DNA of 30,642 bases from a virus. The stretch lies in IMG/VR virus record IMGVR_UViG_3300042691_012110, positions 1-30,642 of that record. One strand, 5' to 3'. The stretch's first letter is position 1; each line of letters begins with the position of its first letter. The notes under the pieces were generated by a model. That model ran no database searches and was not told where the DNA came from. It worked only from the letters and a program-made list of their open reading frames with translations. Positions 1 through 10,100 of this stretch are shown in pieces. The translations under genes and the position numbers were made by a program.

Positions 1-2
1 TG

Positions 3-182
3 GACATTCTTATGGAATGTGTACAGATTGCAATGAAACAATACAAGCCAGAACTCTCTGAAGACGTAAAGAAACTAGAGGAGAATATTGATCTCCCAAC
101 TGTTTACAAGATCGTAGAAGCAGCATCAGGTATTAAACTTGCTGAAGTTTCAGACGTTCTTGGCGTAACTATGGCTGAATAA
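3..182 (+). CDS. Probable tail assembly chaperone, C-terminal end (partial at window edge)
   Basis: An open frame runs in from the left edge and ends at the TAA at 180-182, giving about 59 residues with no stop. The residues are mostly charged and helical (for example ELSEDVKKLEENIDLPTVYK). Its place directly before the tape measure gene, with a 22-base gap, is where long-tailed phages encode the tail assembly chaperones, which coat the tape measure protein during tail tube assembly. In many such phages the longer chaperone is made by a programmed ribosomal frameshift; any slippery site would lie upstream and cannot be seen. The call rests on position and helical character, because no strongly diagnostic motif is present. 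The true start is outside the window. Confidence 0.55.
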   Translation, partial: DILMECVQIAMKQYKPELSEDVKKLEENIDLPTVYKIVEAASGIKLAEVSDVLGVTMAE

Positions 183-204
183 TTTAAAAGAGGTGTGAAA
201 CTAA

Positions 205-3200
205 ATGGCTGATGTTAATGCTAATATTGACATTAATATTGATTCGTCTAATGCATTAGCACAGTTAAAAGCATTACAACGTCAGATATCACAGTTTCAC
301 ACCTCAATAGCCAAATCAAGTGAAGCAGCAGCCCTTGCTCAAAGAGGCTTACAGAAAAATCTTTTAAATAGTATTAACGCTATCGGTTCATTTACTGCCG
401 AAATGCGTACAGTTAAAACATCTGCAGAATCATTTACCGACTCATTAGAAAAAAATAAATTTTCAATGCGGGAATACTTCCGCTATGCGGGAGCATCTAC
501 AAAAACATTTGGTAGATTATTTAGGTCAGAGTTTGACACAATTGGCAAGGTAGCCGAAGAACGTGTAAAAAGACTACAAACACAATATATTAAGATGGGC
601 CGTGATACTAACGGTGCAATGAAAGCAATGGCTGTTATGCCAACTCAGTTGAACATGGATGATTATACAACTAGAGTTCAAATAGCAGCACAGAAGCAGG
701 CATTATTTAATCAATTAATGAAGCAGGGTTCCACCAATCTTTTAAATTTTGGTAAGAATACACAATGGGCTGGTCGTCAGTTAATGGTTGGTTTTACATT
801 ACCATTGATGGCAGTAGGCACAGCAGCAACCAAAACATTTATGGACATGGAAGCACAGGCACTTAGATTTAGAAAAGTTTATGGAGACTTATTTACACCA
901 CAGGCAGAAACACAGGCAGCACTAGATAATATTACAGAATTAGGAAAGCAGTTTACAAAGTATGGCGTAGCAGTTTCTACTACTGTTGGATTAGCAGCAG
1001 AGGCTGCAGCAGCAGGCTTCCAAGGACTAGATTTACAACGTCAAACAACAGAAGCAACACGACTTTCTATTCTTGGTCAAGTTGATAGTCAAAAAGCACT
1101 TGAAACAACTATTTCTTTACAAAATGCCTTTGGTATGTCATCTGACAGACTTGCAGATTCTATTAACTTTTTAAACGCAGTAGAAAACCAAACAGTTGTA
1201 TCTCTTGATGATATCACTACTGCTATTCCAAAGGTAGCACCAGTTATTCAACAATTGGGTGGAGATGTAAAAGACTTAACATTCTTTATGGCTGCTATGA
1301 AAGAAGGCGGTATTAATGCATCAGAAGGCGCTAACGCATTAAAGTCAGGTCTTGCAGCATTAATTAATCCAACTGAAAAAGCATCAGACATGCTTGCAAG
1401 GTTCGGTATTAATGCAACTGCAATTGTTGAAAAAAATAAAGGAAATTTAAAAGCAACAGTTGTAGAATTTGCAAATGCTTTAAATGCTTTAGATCCACTT
1501 TCTAGAGCAAGAGCAATTGAACAAATGTTTGGTAAGTTTCAATTTGCTCGTTTGTCAACATTGTTTGCTAACGTAGCCAGAGATGGAAACCAGGCTGCCC
1601 GTGTTCTTGATTTAGCAAATGCCTCAGTAGAAGAACTATCTGCTCTGTCTGAGCAAGAATTAGGCATGACAGCAGACTCTGCAATGAATAAATTTAGAAA
1701 AACAGTTGAAGACTTAAAGGTTTCCCTTATACCAGTTGGCAAGGCATTTTTAGAAGCAGTAACACCAATTGTAGAATTTGTTGGAAATATATTAGAAAAA
1801 TTTTCTAATCTTTCAGATGGAACTAAAAGACTTATTACTTTACTAACAGTAGGTATTGGAGCAGTAGGCCCTGTCCTTCTTATGACATTTGGTTTGCTTG
1901 CAAACGGTATAGCAAATATCATTAAACTATTTTTAACATTACGTGGCGGGTATCAAAGATTAACTGGTCAAACACAAATACTTGGAGAGCAAACCCAGTA
2001 TATGACAAGTGAGCAGTTAGATGCAGCAGCAGCAGCCCATTCTCTTAATCAAACACACGCTACACTAACTCAAACCTTTACAGCAGAAACGGCACAAATC
2101 ACTAAACTTATTGCAGCATATAACTCTGCAGCAGGAGCAGCAAGAAACTTTGCAATGAATAATCCTGGAATGATGATGCCAGGAAGAGGTGCTAGAAAAT
2201 TAGCAAGTGGTATTGTTTCAGTTCCTGGACCAAAAGGAGCAGGGGATATAGTTCCAGCAATGCTATCTCCAGGAGAATCAGTTATTCCAGCAGACATGAC
2301 AAAGAAATATGCTCCACTAATTCAAGGAATGATTGCAGACAATATTCCTGGATATCAAAAAGGAAGAAGTTTAGGAACAGCGGTTGATGTTCCAGGTGGA
2401 ATGGATGTATCACACTTTGGAACAAAAAGTTCTAGAACTGGTGCAGAACTATTTTCAATGGTTGAAGGACTAGAAACATCCGCTGCTAGAAATATTAGAA
2501 AAATGGTTGCGTCTTTTGAAAATGGATTAACTAGAGTATTCACAACTTTTGACAATCAGGTGGTTGCACAGTTTACTGAAATAAATAGATTAATGCAAAC
2601 ACAAGGAAAAGCAAGCACACAAAAAGTTAAACAAAATTTAGTTGGTGCAGGATTTGCTGAAACACGAGACATAGAGTTACAAAGACAATTAGTACAGTCT
2701 GGAACATCTATTGATGAATTTAAATTAATAAATAAACAAATAACAGATGAAATTATTATAGGTTTTGATGCTTTAGGAGATAAAACAGAAATTACCTCTG
2801 AAGAACTAAATAATCTTTTAAGAAAGGCTTATGAAGAAGTAGCAAAAACAGATGCTCGTGTTGAAAAAGCATACAACAACATGAAGCAGGTCTCAAGTGT
2901 CTTTAGTCCAGATAGAGCAGGAGTTAGAGGATCAAGAATTCCAATAACAGAAGAATCTTATATCAAACAAAAAAAGAGTACGCAAAGAACTCCAAGTCAA
3001 TATAGAAAAATGCAAGGGCAGATGGTTGGTGCTGAAAACATTCCATATGCACAATCTAGTAGATTTGTTGTTACAAATAGTATTGCTAAAGAATTAGACC
3101 TCAGCAGTAAACAAGCAGCAGATATATATAACAAGATGTCTGCAGATGCTAAAGTAACTTTGTCAAGAATGAGAAATGACCTTACAGCATTTAAAAAAGA

Positions 3201-6200
3201 ATTTATTATAGAAGCAGCCAAAGTTGGAGAGATGGTTGGTACATCAGCAGTTAACGCAACTGCCAAGGCAGCAGGAACTGCATCAGCATCAAGAAAAACA
3301 AGAAGAATTGGCGAAGATGTTGGTCGTGGTCTTGAAGAAGGAATGAAGAGCAGGCAAGACGACGTTGCTTTAGTTGGATCTCAATTAGGAAATGCTGCAA
3401 TAGGTGGAGTTAAAGGCGCAGTCCCACCAGTTACATTTCAATCAGCAGGACAACCAGGATTCGTAGCAGCAAATGCACCAAAACCAGGTGTTCCAATGTC
3501 TGTTTTAAATGCAGCGTATGAAGAAGATGCTATGAGAGATTTAATGAAAAAACAACAACAAAAAATAGCAATTACTAATCAAAGAATGAATTCATTAAAT
3601 AAAGCATTTATGAGTGGCACATTTGCACTATCTGCTTTATCTGGTGTTGCTTCAATGGCTGGCGGAAACCTAGGAAAATTCTCTCAAATAATATTTACTT
3701 TAACTGGTCCATTATTTGCTTTATCGTCAATACTTCAATTGCTAACTGGATCAAAAATATTACAAATTATTTCAAATTTTGGTAAACTTAAATTTGGACT
3801 TATTTCTGTTGGCATAACCGCACTAGTTACTGGATTTTCAATGTATAGAAAATCACAAGAAGAAACAAGAAGAAAACTTTTATCATTTAAAGATGCATTA
3901 ACAATAACCGAAAAACAAGCAAAAGCCACTGCTGATTATTTTGGAGTTGTTCGTAAAAAGGGTGCTTTAGAAACTGGCTCTAGAGCAACTGCAGCAACAG
4001 CAAAGACTCCAAATTTTAGAGATAAGGTTAATCAGTTTATAGATTCTGACGAGTTTAAGAATAATTATGAAAGTAGTATAAAAAGTTTAAGTGAACAAAC
4101 AGACAATGCAGCAAGAACAGCATTATTTATTAGAGCACAAGAATTATTGGCTACAGGTTATTCTGAAGAACAAATAAATATTATTATTTCAGCACTTCAG
4201 CAACAAGCAGGAAAGCAAAATTTAAATTTATTATTTAAAGATATCAAAATTGACGCTTTGAATAAAAATATTATGGATGGCCTAAAAGAACAATTGGCTG
4301 ATTTAGGAAAATTTGCTGAAAGTAAAAGGTTTAGAAAAATAATTACAGAAGTGTTTAATCCCGACACTCAAAAATTTGATCAAATTATATCAGTTGTTCC
4401 ATTAAAAGGTTTTCAGACAGCAGTTGACAATGTTGCAGCAGGAATTAATTCATTTTTAAAGAGTGTTACATTATTAAGAGAAAATGGAAAAATAAGTGTA
4501 CAAGACGTAGAAAAATCATATAACTCATTAATGTATACAATTAATACCAGCACACCAGATTCACGAGTTAAAATTGCTTTATTAAATAGCGCATTAAAAG
4601 ACTTAAAAGATCCTGTTGCAATTGCAGCAATGCAAACTGAAAATTTAGCCAAAAAGACAAAATTATTAGAGGCTGCAATGTTTGGTGCAATAATTCCTGT
4701 AGAGTTACTTAATGAATATTTAAGAACAGATAGTGGAAACCCCAACCTATATGCTTCAGGACAAACAGAAGCAAGAATAAATGCTTTAATTGAGGCTGCT
4801 AAAAAATCAACAAAGGCAGTTTATGACGCAGTAAAGGCTAGCGAAGCAGCAGCCGCTGCTGATGGAAAAACAAATCCATTAAAAGAAAGAATTAAAGCAA
4901 TTCAAAATCAAACTAAGGCATATATTATATTACGTAATGCAAAAGTTGATGAGGCAACTGCAACAGAATTAGCAAATGATGCAGAAATAGCATCTCTTGT
5001 TATTGCAAATAGTAAAGGTAAATCGTTAACACAAATTATTGCATTAATTAACGAATATAAAGCAGCAATCAAGGGACAAACTGATGCTGAATTAAAATAT
5101 ATGGAAAAGCCAAATTTGTTTAAAAAGCAATTGGAGCAGTATCAAGCACAGGCAGAACTTAGAGAAAAATTAATTGATGTTCAGTTTGCATCAAGAATAA
5201 AGGCAGAAAATGATGCTTTAAAGGTTCAAGAACAAAATTTGCAAAACGTAAATAATGAAATTCAAAAAATTACAGATTCTCAAATTAAACCAATTCAGGC
5301 TGTTATTGATGCAAATAACTTTGCTCTTGAATCAATATCTTTACAAGAAGATGCAATTAATGAAAAATATAATACACAAATAGAATCTTTAGATAAAATT
5401 GCAACCCTTAATCAAAATATTGCAAATATTCAAAAACAAAGACTTTCTATTGCTGATGCACTTACTCGTGGAGATATATCTGCTGCTGCACAACTTGCTC
5501 AAGAAGCAAGAGCAGAAAATGCAGCCTCTGCTGTAACTGGACAAAAAGAGGCTTTAACTATTACTCGTGATGCTCAAATAAAAGCACTTGGAAGAGTTGA
5601 AATTGAAAAGCAAAATAAAAAACTTCAATTAGAAATTAATACAATTGAAAGAGGATCATTACTAACCTTACAACAAAAGAAAGACACAATTGAAAGCACT
5701 ATTGATTCAATTAATAGAAACATTCAAGCATTAAATTCTCAAGTTGATGCATTAAAAAATGGCGCTTACTATGCTGGACAAACCAGAACAGAGATAGATA
5801 GTCTTGCTGGACTTATTGATGCAGCAGAAAAAGCAGGCATTCCATTTAGCAATCAACTTTTAAGTCAAGCAGGATCTGCTGCAGCACTTGCAAAATCACT
5901 TTCAGATGCTGTTACCGCTCAAAAGTCTTTAGCCTCATTATCAGGTCTTGTGTCTGGAGCAGGACCTGGCACAGGAACTGGCACAGGAACTGGCACAGTC
6001 ACTGGTACAGGTGCGGGATCAACCGTCACTGTAAAGTCTGGTAATACATTAAGTGGAATTGCAAAGGCAGCAGGAGTTAGCCTTTCAGATGTAATTAAAG
6101 CCAATCCACAAATTACTAATCCTAATTTAATTAAACCAGGACAAATAATTAAAATACCAGGAAAAATGTATGGTGGCAAAATTAAGTCAATGAACATGGG

Positions 6201-6555
6201 TGGAATGGTTCCTAAATACCTTGCTCGTGGTGGTGGTATAGGTTCTGATACCGTGCCAGCAATGCTTACTCCTGGAGAGTTTGTAATGAATAGAAGAGCA
6301 ACTGAGCAATTTGGTCCATTGCTATCAATGTTAAACGAGTCAAAATATCCATCAATGATTGGTAACAGGGTTGGTGCACAAGTTCCAGTTAATAATGTTT
6401 CAACATCTATGAGCGATAACTCAACGGCAGTGTATAATTATAACTTAGGCTTTAATATTAGTGGAACTAACTCAAATCCAAATGATATTGCTAGAGCAGT
6501 AATGAGAGAAATTAAAAATGTTGACTCACAAAGAATTAGGGGGCAAAGAGTATAA
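205..6555 (+). CDS. Tail tape measure protein (2116 aa) with LysM domain
   Basis: This protein sets tail length and occupies the tail tube lumen. Its ATG follows AAGAGGTG at about 188-195. Residues 1-150 look helical. Residues about 185-480 resemble the TP901-type tape measure domain, including FGKFQFARLSTLFANVARDG. Hydrophobic segments lie at about 545-585 and 1139-1213, and a Gln/Lys-rich coiled coil at about 1650-1830. A Gly-Thr linker at 1922-1937 precedes a LysM-like domain at about 1939-1986 (key run SGNTLSGIAKAAGVSLSDVI), a peptidoglycan-binding fold. The motif VPAML(S/T)PGE occurs twice, near residues 683 and 2016. At the usual rule of about 0.15 nm per residue, the length would imply a tail of up to about 300 nm (inference). 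It overlaps the next gene by one base (TAATG). Confidence 0.95.
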   Translation: MADVNANIDINIDSSNALAQLKALQRQISQFHTSIAKSSEAAALAQRGLQKNLLNSINAIGSFTAEMRTVKTSAESFTDSLEKNKFSMREYFRYAGASTKTFGRLFRSEFDTIGKVAEERVKRLQTQYIKMGRDTNGAMKAMAVMPTQLNMDDYTTRVQIAAQKQALFNQLMKQGSTNLLNFGKNTQWAGRQLMVGFTLPLMAVGTAATKTFMDMEAQALRFRKVYGDLFTPQAETQAALDNITELGKQFTKYGVAVSTTVGLAAEAAAAGFQGLDLQRQTTEATRLSILGQVDSQKALETTISLQNAFGMSSDRLADSINFLNAVENQTVVSLDDITTAIPKVAPVIQQLGGDVKDLTFFMAAMKEGGINASEGANALKSGLAALINPTEKASDMLARFGINATAIVEKNKGNLKATVVEFANALNALDPLSRARAIEQMFGKFQFARLSTLFANVARDGNQAARVLDLANASVEELSALSEQELGMTADSAMNKFRKTVEDLKVSLIPVGKAFLEAVTPIVEFVGNILEKFSNLSDGTKRLITLLTVGIGAVGPVLLMTFGLLANGIANIIKLFLTLRGGYQRLTGQTQILGEQTQYMTSEQLDAAAAAHSLNQTHATLTQTFTAETAQITKLIAAYNSAAGAARNFAMNNPGMMMPGRGARKLASGIVSVPGPKGAGDIVPAMLSPGESVIPADMTKKYAPLIQGMIADNIPGYQKGRSLGTAVDVPGGMDVSHFGTKSSRTGAELFSMVEGLETSAARNIRKMVASFENGLTRVFTTFDNQVVAQFTEINRLMQTQGKASTQKVKQNLVGAGFAETRDIELQRQLVQSGTSIDEFKLINKQITDEIIIGFDALGDKTEITSEELNNLLRKAYEEVAKTDARVEKAYNNMKQVSSVFSPDRAGVRGSRIPITEESYIKQKKSTQRTPSQYRKMQGQMVGAENIPYAQSSRFVVTNSIAKELDLSSKQAADIYNKMSADAKVTLSRMRNDLTAFKKEFIIEAAKVGEMVGTSAVNATAKAAGTASASRKTRRIGEDVGRGLEEGMKSRQDDVALVGSQLGNAAIGGVKGAVPPVTFQSAGQPGFVAANAPKPGVPMSVLNAAYEEDAMRDLMKKQQQKIAITNQRMNSLNKAFMSGTFALSALSGVASMAGGNLGKFSQIIFTLTGPLFALSSILQLLTGSKILQIISNFGKLKFGLISVGITALVTGFSMYRKSQEETRRKLLSFKDALTITEKQAKATADYFGVVRKKGALETGSRATAATAKTPNFRDKVNQFIDSDEFKNNYESSIKSLSEQTDNAARTALFIRAQELLATGYSEEQINIIISALQQQAGKQNLNLLFKDIKIDALNKNIMDGLKEQLADLGKFAESKRFRKIITEVFNPDTQKFDQIISVVPLKGFQTAVDNVAAGINSFLKSVTLLRENGKISVQDVEKSYNSLMYTINTSTPDSRVKIALLNSALKDLKDPVAIAAMQTENLAKKTKLLEAAMFGAIIPVELLNEYLRTDSGNPNLYASGQTEARINALIEAAKKSTKAVYDAVKASEAAAAADGKTNPLKERIKAIQNQTKAYIILRNAKVDEATATELANDAEIASLVIANSKGKSLTQIIALINEYKAAIKGQTDAELKYMEKPNLFKKQLEQYQAQAELREKLIDVQFASRIKAENDALKVQEQNLQNVNNEIQKITDSQIKPIQAVIDANNFALESISLQEDAINEKYNTQIESLDKIATLNQNIANIQKQRLSIADALTRGDISAAAQLAQEARAENAASAVTGQKEALTITRDAQIKALGRVEIEKQNKKLQLEINTIERGSLLTLQQKKDTIESTIDSINRNIQALNSQVDALKNGAYYAGQTRTEIDSLAGLIDAAEKAGIPFSNQLLSQAGSAAALAKSLSDAVTAQKSLASLSGLVSGAGPGTGTGTGTGTVTGTGAGSTVTVKSGNTLSGIAKAAGVSLSDVIKANPQITNPNLIKPGQIIKIPGKMYGGKIKSMNMGGMVPKYLARGGGIGSDTVPAMLTPGEFVMNRRATEQFGPLLSMLNESKYPSMIGNRVGAQVPVNNVSTSMSDNSTAVYNYNLGFNISGTNSNPNDIARAVMREIKNVDSQRIRGQRV
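5968..6015 (+). repeat. 12-base tandem repeat encoding a Gly-Thr linker
   Basis: Four 12-base units follow one another in frame. The first two are identical (GGCACAGGAACT), the third starts GGCACAG, and the fourth is more diverged. They encode residues 1922-1937 of the tape measure protein as alternating Gly and Thr, just before the LysM-like domain. Because the unit is a multiple of three, gain or loss of copies by replication slippage would keep the frame and only change linker length. Confidence 0.9.
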
Positions 6556-7190
6556 TGGCTACTAGTGCCTATTTAGCGGGTAGACGTAGATATACAAGAC
6601 CCCAGGGTATATTATGGGCAAACAACCCTGGAACCCTCTCTAATGGCCTTTATGTGCCTAATGGCATAGAGGTAGGGGCAGACACACAAGAAACAAACCC
6701 AGACCTATTAGATCAGTTTATTATTTTATCTGACCATAATAGAGGGGATATGCAATTTAATACCCAAAGAATTGAACAAAGACAAAGAACGATTAATGGT
6801 CGTATGCGTTCATATCATATTGCAGATAAACTAAACATGTCTGTATCTTGGAATATGCTACCTTCACGAGGATATTCAGGACTAGCCAATTTTGATGAAG
6901 CAACAGGTATAGCACCAAATGAAGGGTCTCAACTAGAATATACAGCAGATGGTGGTGCAGGTGGAGTAGAACTGCTTGACTGGTATGAAACACATCAGGG
7001 GCCTTTCTGGATGTATCTTGCTTATGATAAATATACAAACCTAGAAGGACAAGGTTATGAGTATACTGGTTTAAATAGATACAATCAAATAATTCAAGTT
7101 TATTTTGCAGATTTTAACTATTCCGTCGTAAAGCGTGGAGCAACAAATCATGATCTTTGGAACATATCGGTAACACTGGAAGAAGTTTAA
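6555..7190 (+). CDS. Distal tail (Dit-like) minor tail protein, 211 aa
   Basis: This is a structural tail protein by position, between the tape measure and the large hub gene, where siphoviruses usually encode the distal tail protein that joins tube to tip. The sequence is rich in aromatic residues and apparent beta strands. It has no signal peptide or membrane segment. Stretches such as NMSVSWNMLPSRGYSG and YNQIIQVYFADFNYSVVKRG, with a conserved-looking end (DLWNISVTLEEV), fit a virion beta-sandwich. Its ATG overlaps the last base of the tape measure stop codon, so translation is probably coupled. The assignment is from synteny and general fold character rather than a specific motif. Confidence 0.6.
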   Translation: MATSAYLAGRRRYTRPQGILWANNPGTLSNGLYVPNGIEVGADTQETNPDLLDQFIILSDHNRGDMQFNTQRIEQRQRTINGRMRSYHIADKLNMSVSWNMLPSRGYSGLANFDEATGIAPNEGSQLEYTADGGAGGVELLDWYETHQGPFWMYLAYDKYTNLEGQGYEYTGLNRYNQIIQVYFADFNYSVVKRGATNHDLWNISVTLEEV

Positions 7191-10100
7191 ATGTTTGAAA
7201 GTACCGAATTAAAAGATCACTTTGAAACATCTGCAACAATACAAACAGAGTCACTAGTTCTGGCTGAGTGGAATATGAATATGCCAGATAACATATCCAA
7301 ACTTGGTAACTATAGGTATAGGCCTCAAGAACAAAATTCTCAATTTTTAACGCTAATAAATACTTTTGATCCAGCAGATATTGGTTTGTTCTATACAGGT
7401 GCAACAGATGCTGATGTTGTTATTGATGGAGGGTTTGAAAATAATGGAACACCACAACTTTTTACTTCAACAAAAGAAAAAGTTAAATTATTATATTCTT
7501 TAGAAGATTGTATAAAACCATTTAGACCAAGATCTGGTATTAATAAGGCAGCATTTTTTAACGGTAGATATTTAGCAAATTCTGGCAAGGATATTGCAAG
7601 AAGGCCAAGATATTATATGCCATCTAGATATGATCAATTTAAATATTGGACTTCTTTTAGAACTGAAAACGGTATTGAAAGAGGTATTGCTAAAACAATA
7701 GTTAATGGAAACTATTATATAGATGATGCTGTGCCATTTGTTGTGTATAAAAAAAATGTCCCAACAAATAGAATTATTGTAAAAATGCAAACAAATGTTG
7801 GTGATATAGACCTTGGAGATTTTACAGATATCTCTAGAACGTTTCCAGATCCACTTTATGGCAATGCAAATAAAACAACTCCAACAAGATGGAGAGTTCA
7901 ATATCTTGAAGAAAATAACTGGACTGATGCATATATTTTTAATGAAAACGATTTAAGAGAAGATGGCTCTGCAATTATTTCTAATGATGGATACGTTGAA
8001 TTACAGTATGCGTTAAAAAATATTCCAGACAATTTTAAAGATACTTTTGTTATAGCAGAAACAATCTCTTCCTCAACACTTTTACCAACAGAATCAATTA
8101 ATGGATATGCATATTTAGTTATTGAAAATGAGGGTAGTGTTGGAACATTTCATGTTTGGAATTCAACCACAGAGGAATATGAAACATTTGTACCCGCCTA
8201 TGGTTGGATTTTAGGAAGTGAAAAAATTGACAATAAAACAAGTTTTGTAACAGATTTAACATCTCCGTTATCTTTTATAGAAACAACAAATGGAAAGACA
8301 ATATATAGGGAATTTCAAGATATTCGTGGATTAAGGATTGTTGTAGAAAGAATGAATAAGTTTGATTCTACTTTTGATTTAATTGAAATGTCTCCAAGGC
8401 TTGTTGTTAATATATCTGACAAAGTTATAGAATATAGTATTAAAAAAATACTTTCAGACTTAGGAAACTCTGCTTTACCAGTGGGACAATTGCTGGCTTC
8501 AACTGGAAATTTGTCCATATTTGACGATGACCAAGCATTTAATGACAATAATACTAATAGCATTATTAGTGATTATATTCGTAAAAATATAAAATTTAAT
8601 TTTTATGAAAAAATATTAAATGTAAGCGGATATGATTATTGGGTACCAATTAAAACTTTATATTCAGACGGATTCCCGCAAGCAAATGTAACTGCTGGAA
8701 CATTAGATTTATCCCTAAGAGATTTTTATTTCTTTTTAGAATCTATGCCAGCACCAAGAATGTTAGTAACAGAAGTATCACTTAGTTATGCTATTACATT
8801 AATTCTTGACTATATTGGATTTAGCAACTACGCTTTTTATAGAACAACAAATGAGCCAGAACCAATAATTCCATATTTTTTTATTGCACCAGATCAAACC
8901 GTAGCAGAAGTTTTAAATCAACTGGCAGTATCAACACAAACTGCAATGTTTTTTGATGAATATAATAACTTTATAGTAATGAGTAAAGATTATATGTTGC
9001 CAACAATAGATGATAGAAGCACCAATATTATTTTATCTGGTTCAAATAATCAGTCTGCTAGTGGAATAATTGAAAATCAAACCTCTGGAACACTGCCAAA
9101 CATTTTATCAATAGCATCTGAAGATAAAAAAGTTTATAATAATGGAAAAATTAATTATACAACTAGATATATTCAAAGATCATATGGCAACGTTCGTCAG
9201 GCAAGTATGATTGATAAAGAAAAAACTTGGATATATAAACCAGCCTTACTTTGGGAAGTTTCTGGAACAGACTCAACAAAAACAATTAATGAGGTTGCAT
9301 CTAAACAATCAAAATATGTTCTTGGAGCAATGCCAATAAATTCAGACTTATCCAATAGTGTTCCAACAGTGGTTAATCATCAAATTCAAAATAACGTAAT
9401 AGATCTTGGAGAAAATGTTTATTGGCTTACCAGATATCAAGGTTATTTTTATTCTAACGGAGAAATTATTAGATATGATGCTGCTCAATTTAATGTTACC
9501 CTTGCAATTTGGTATCCTATTCAATCAGATGGCTCATTGCTAGATTCCTCTCCACAAATTGTCTTGCCTGGAAGACTAGCGCCAACTAGTATTATTGACA
9601 ATTTAGATAAAAAAGTTGCAAATGGCGAAATTACAGAAGCACAAAAAGGTGAAGCAATCCAGGGTTGGAGAACATCACATAGACAGGGTAGTAGTAATGT
9701 TTGGATTACAAATAATCAAGAGTATCAAAACTATTTTAAGTCATTACCATTTAATGGAAAAATATATCCTACAGGATTAGTTAGAATTTATACCGTTCCA
9801 TTTTATGAAACAATTGATGGAATTACTCGTTTACAAAATGGTTCAGTTTACGAACATGGGCGTGCACAATTTGGAACACAGGTTACGACACATTCTGCAG
9901 GTATAAATTCATATTGGTCCAACAATGATTATGTCAAAGGATGTGAGATGAAAACAGAGTATTTGTTTACAACCACACTACTTGAAGACATATCCCTTCC
10001 ATCAACATCAACTGGAGCAGCAGGCGTTAACAACACTAAAGCAAGACAGACATCAAGAAATGGAACTATAAAAAACTTCATGTCCTCAAGTTATTCAACT

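Noticed and set aside
1539-8563. Many - strand open frames of 60-130 aa opposite the tail genes.
   Set aside because: They mirror long confident + strand genes, have no ribosome binding sites or recognisable domains, and arise from few stop codons in the antisense of AT-rich coding DNA.
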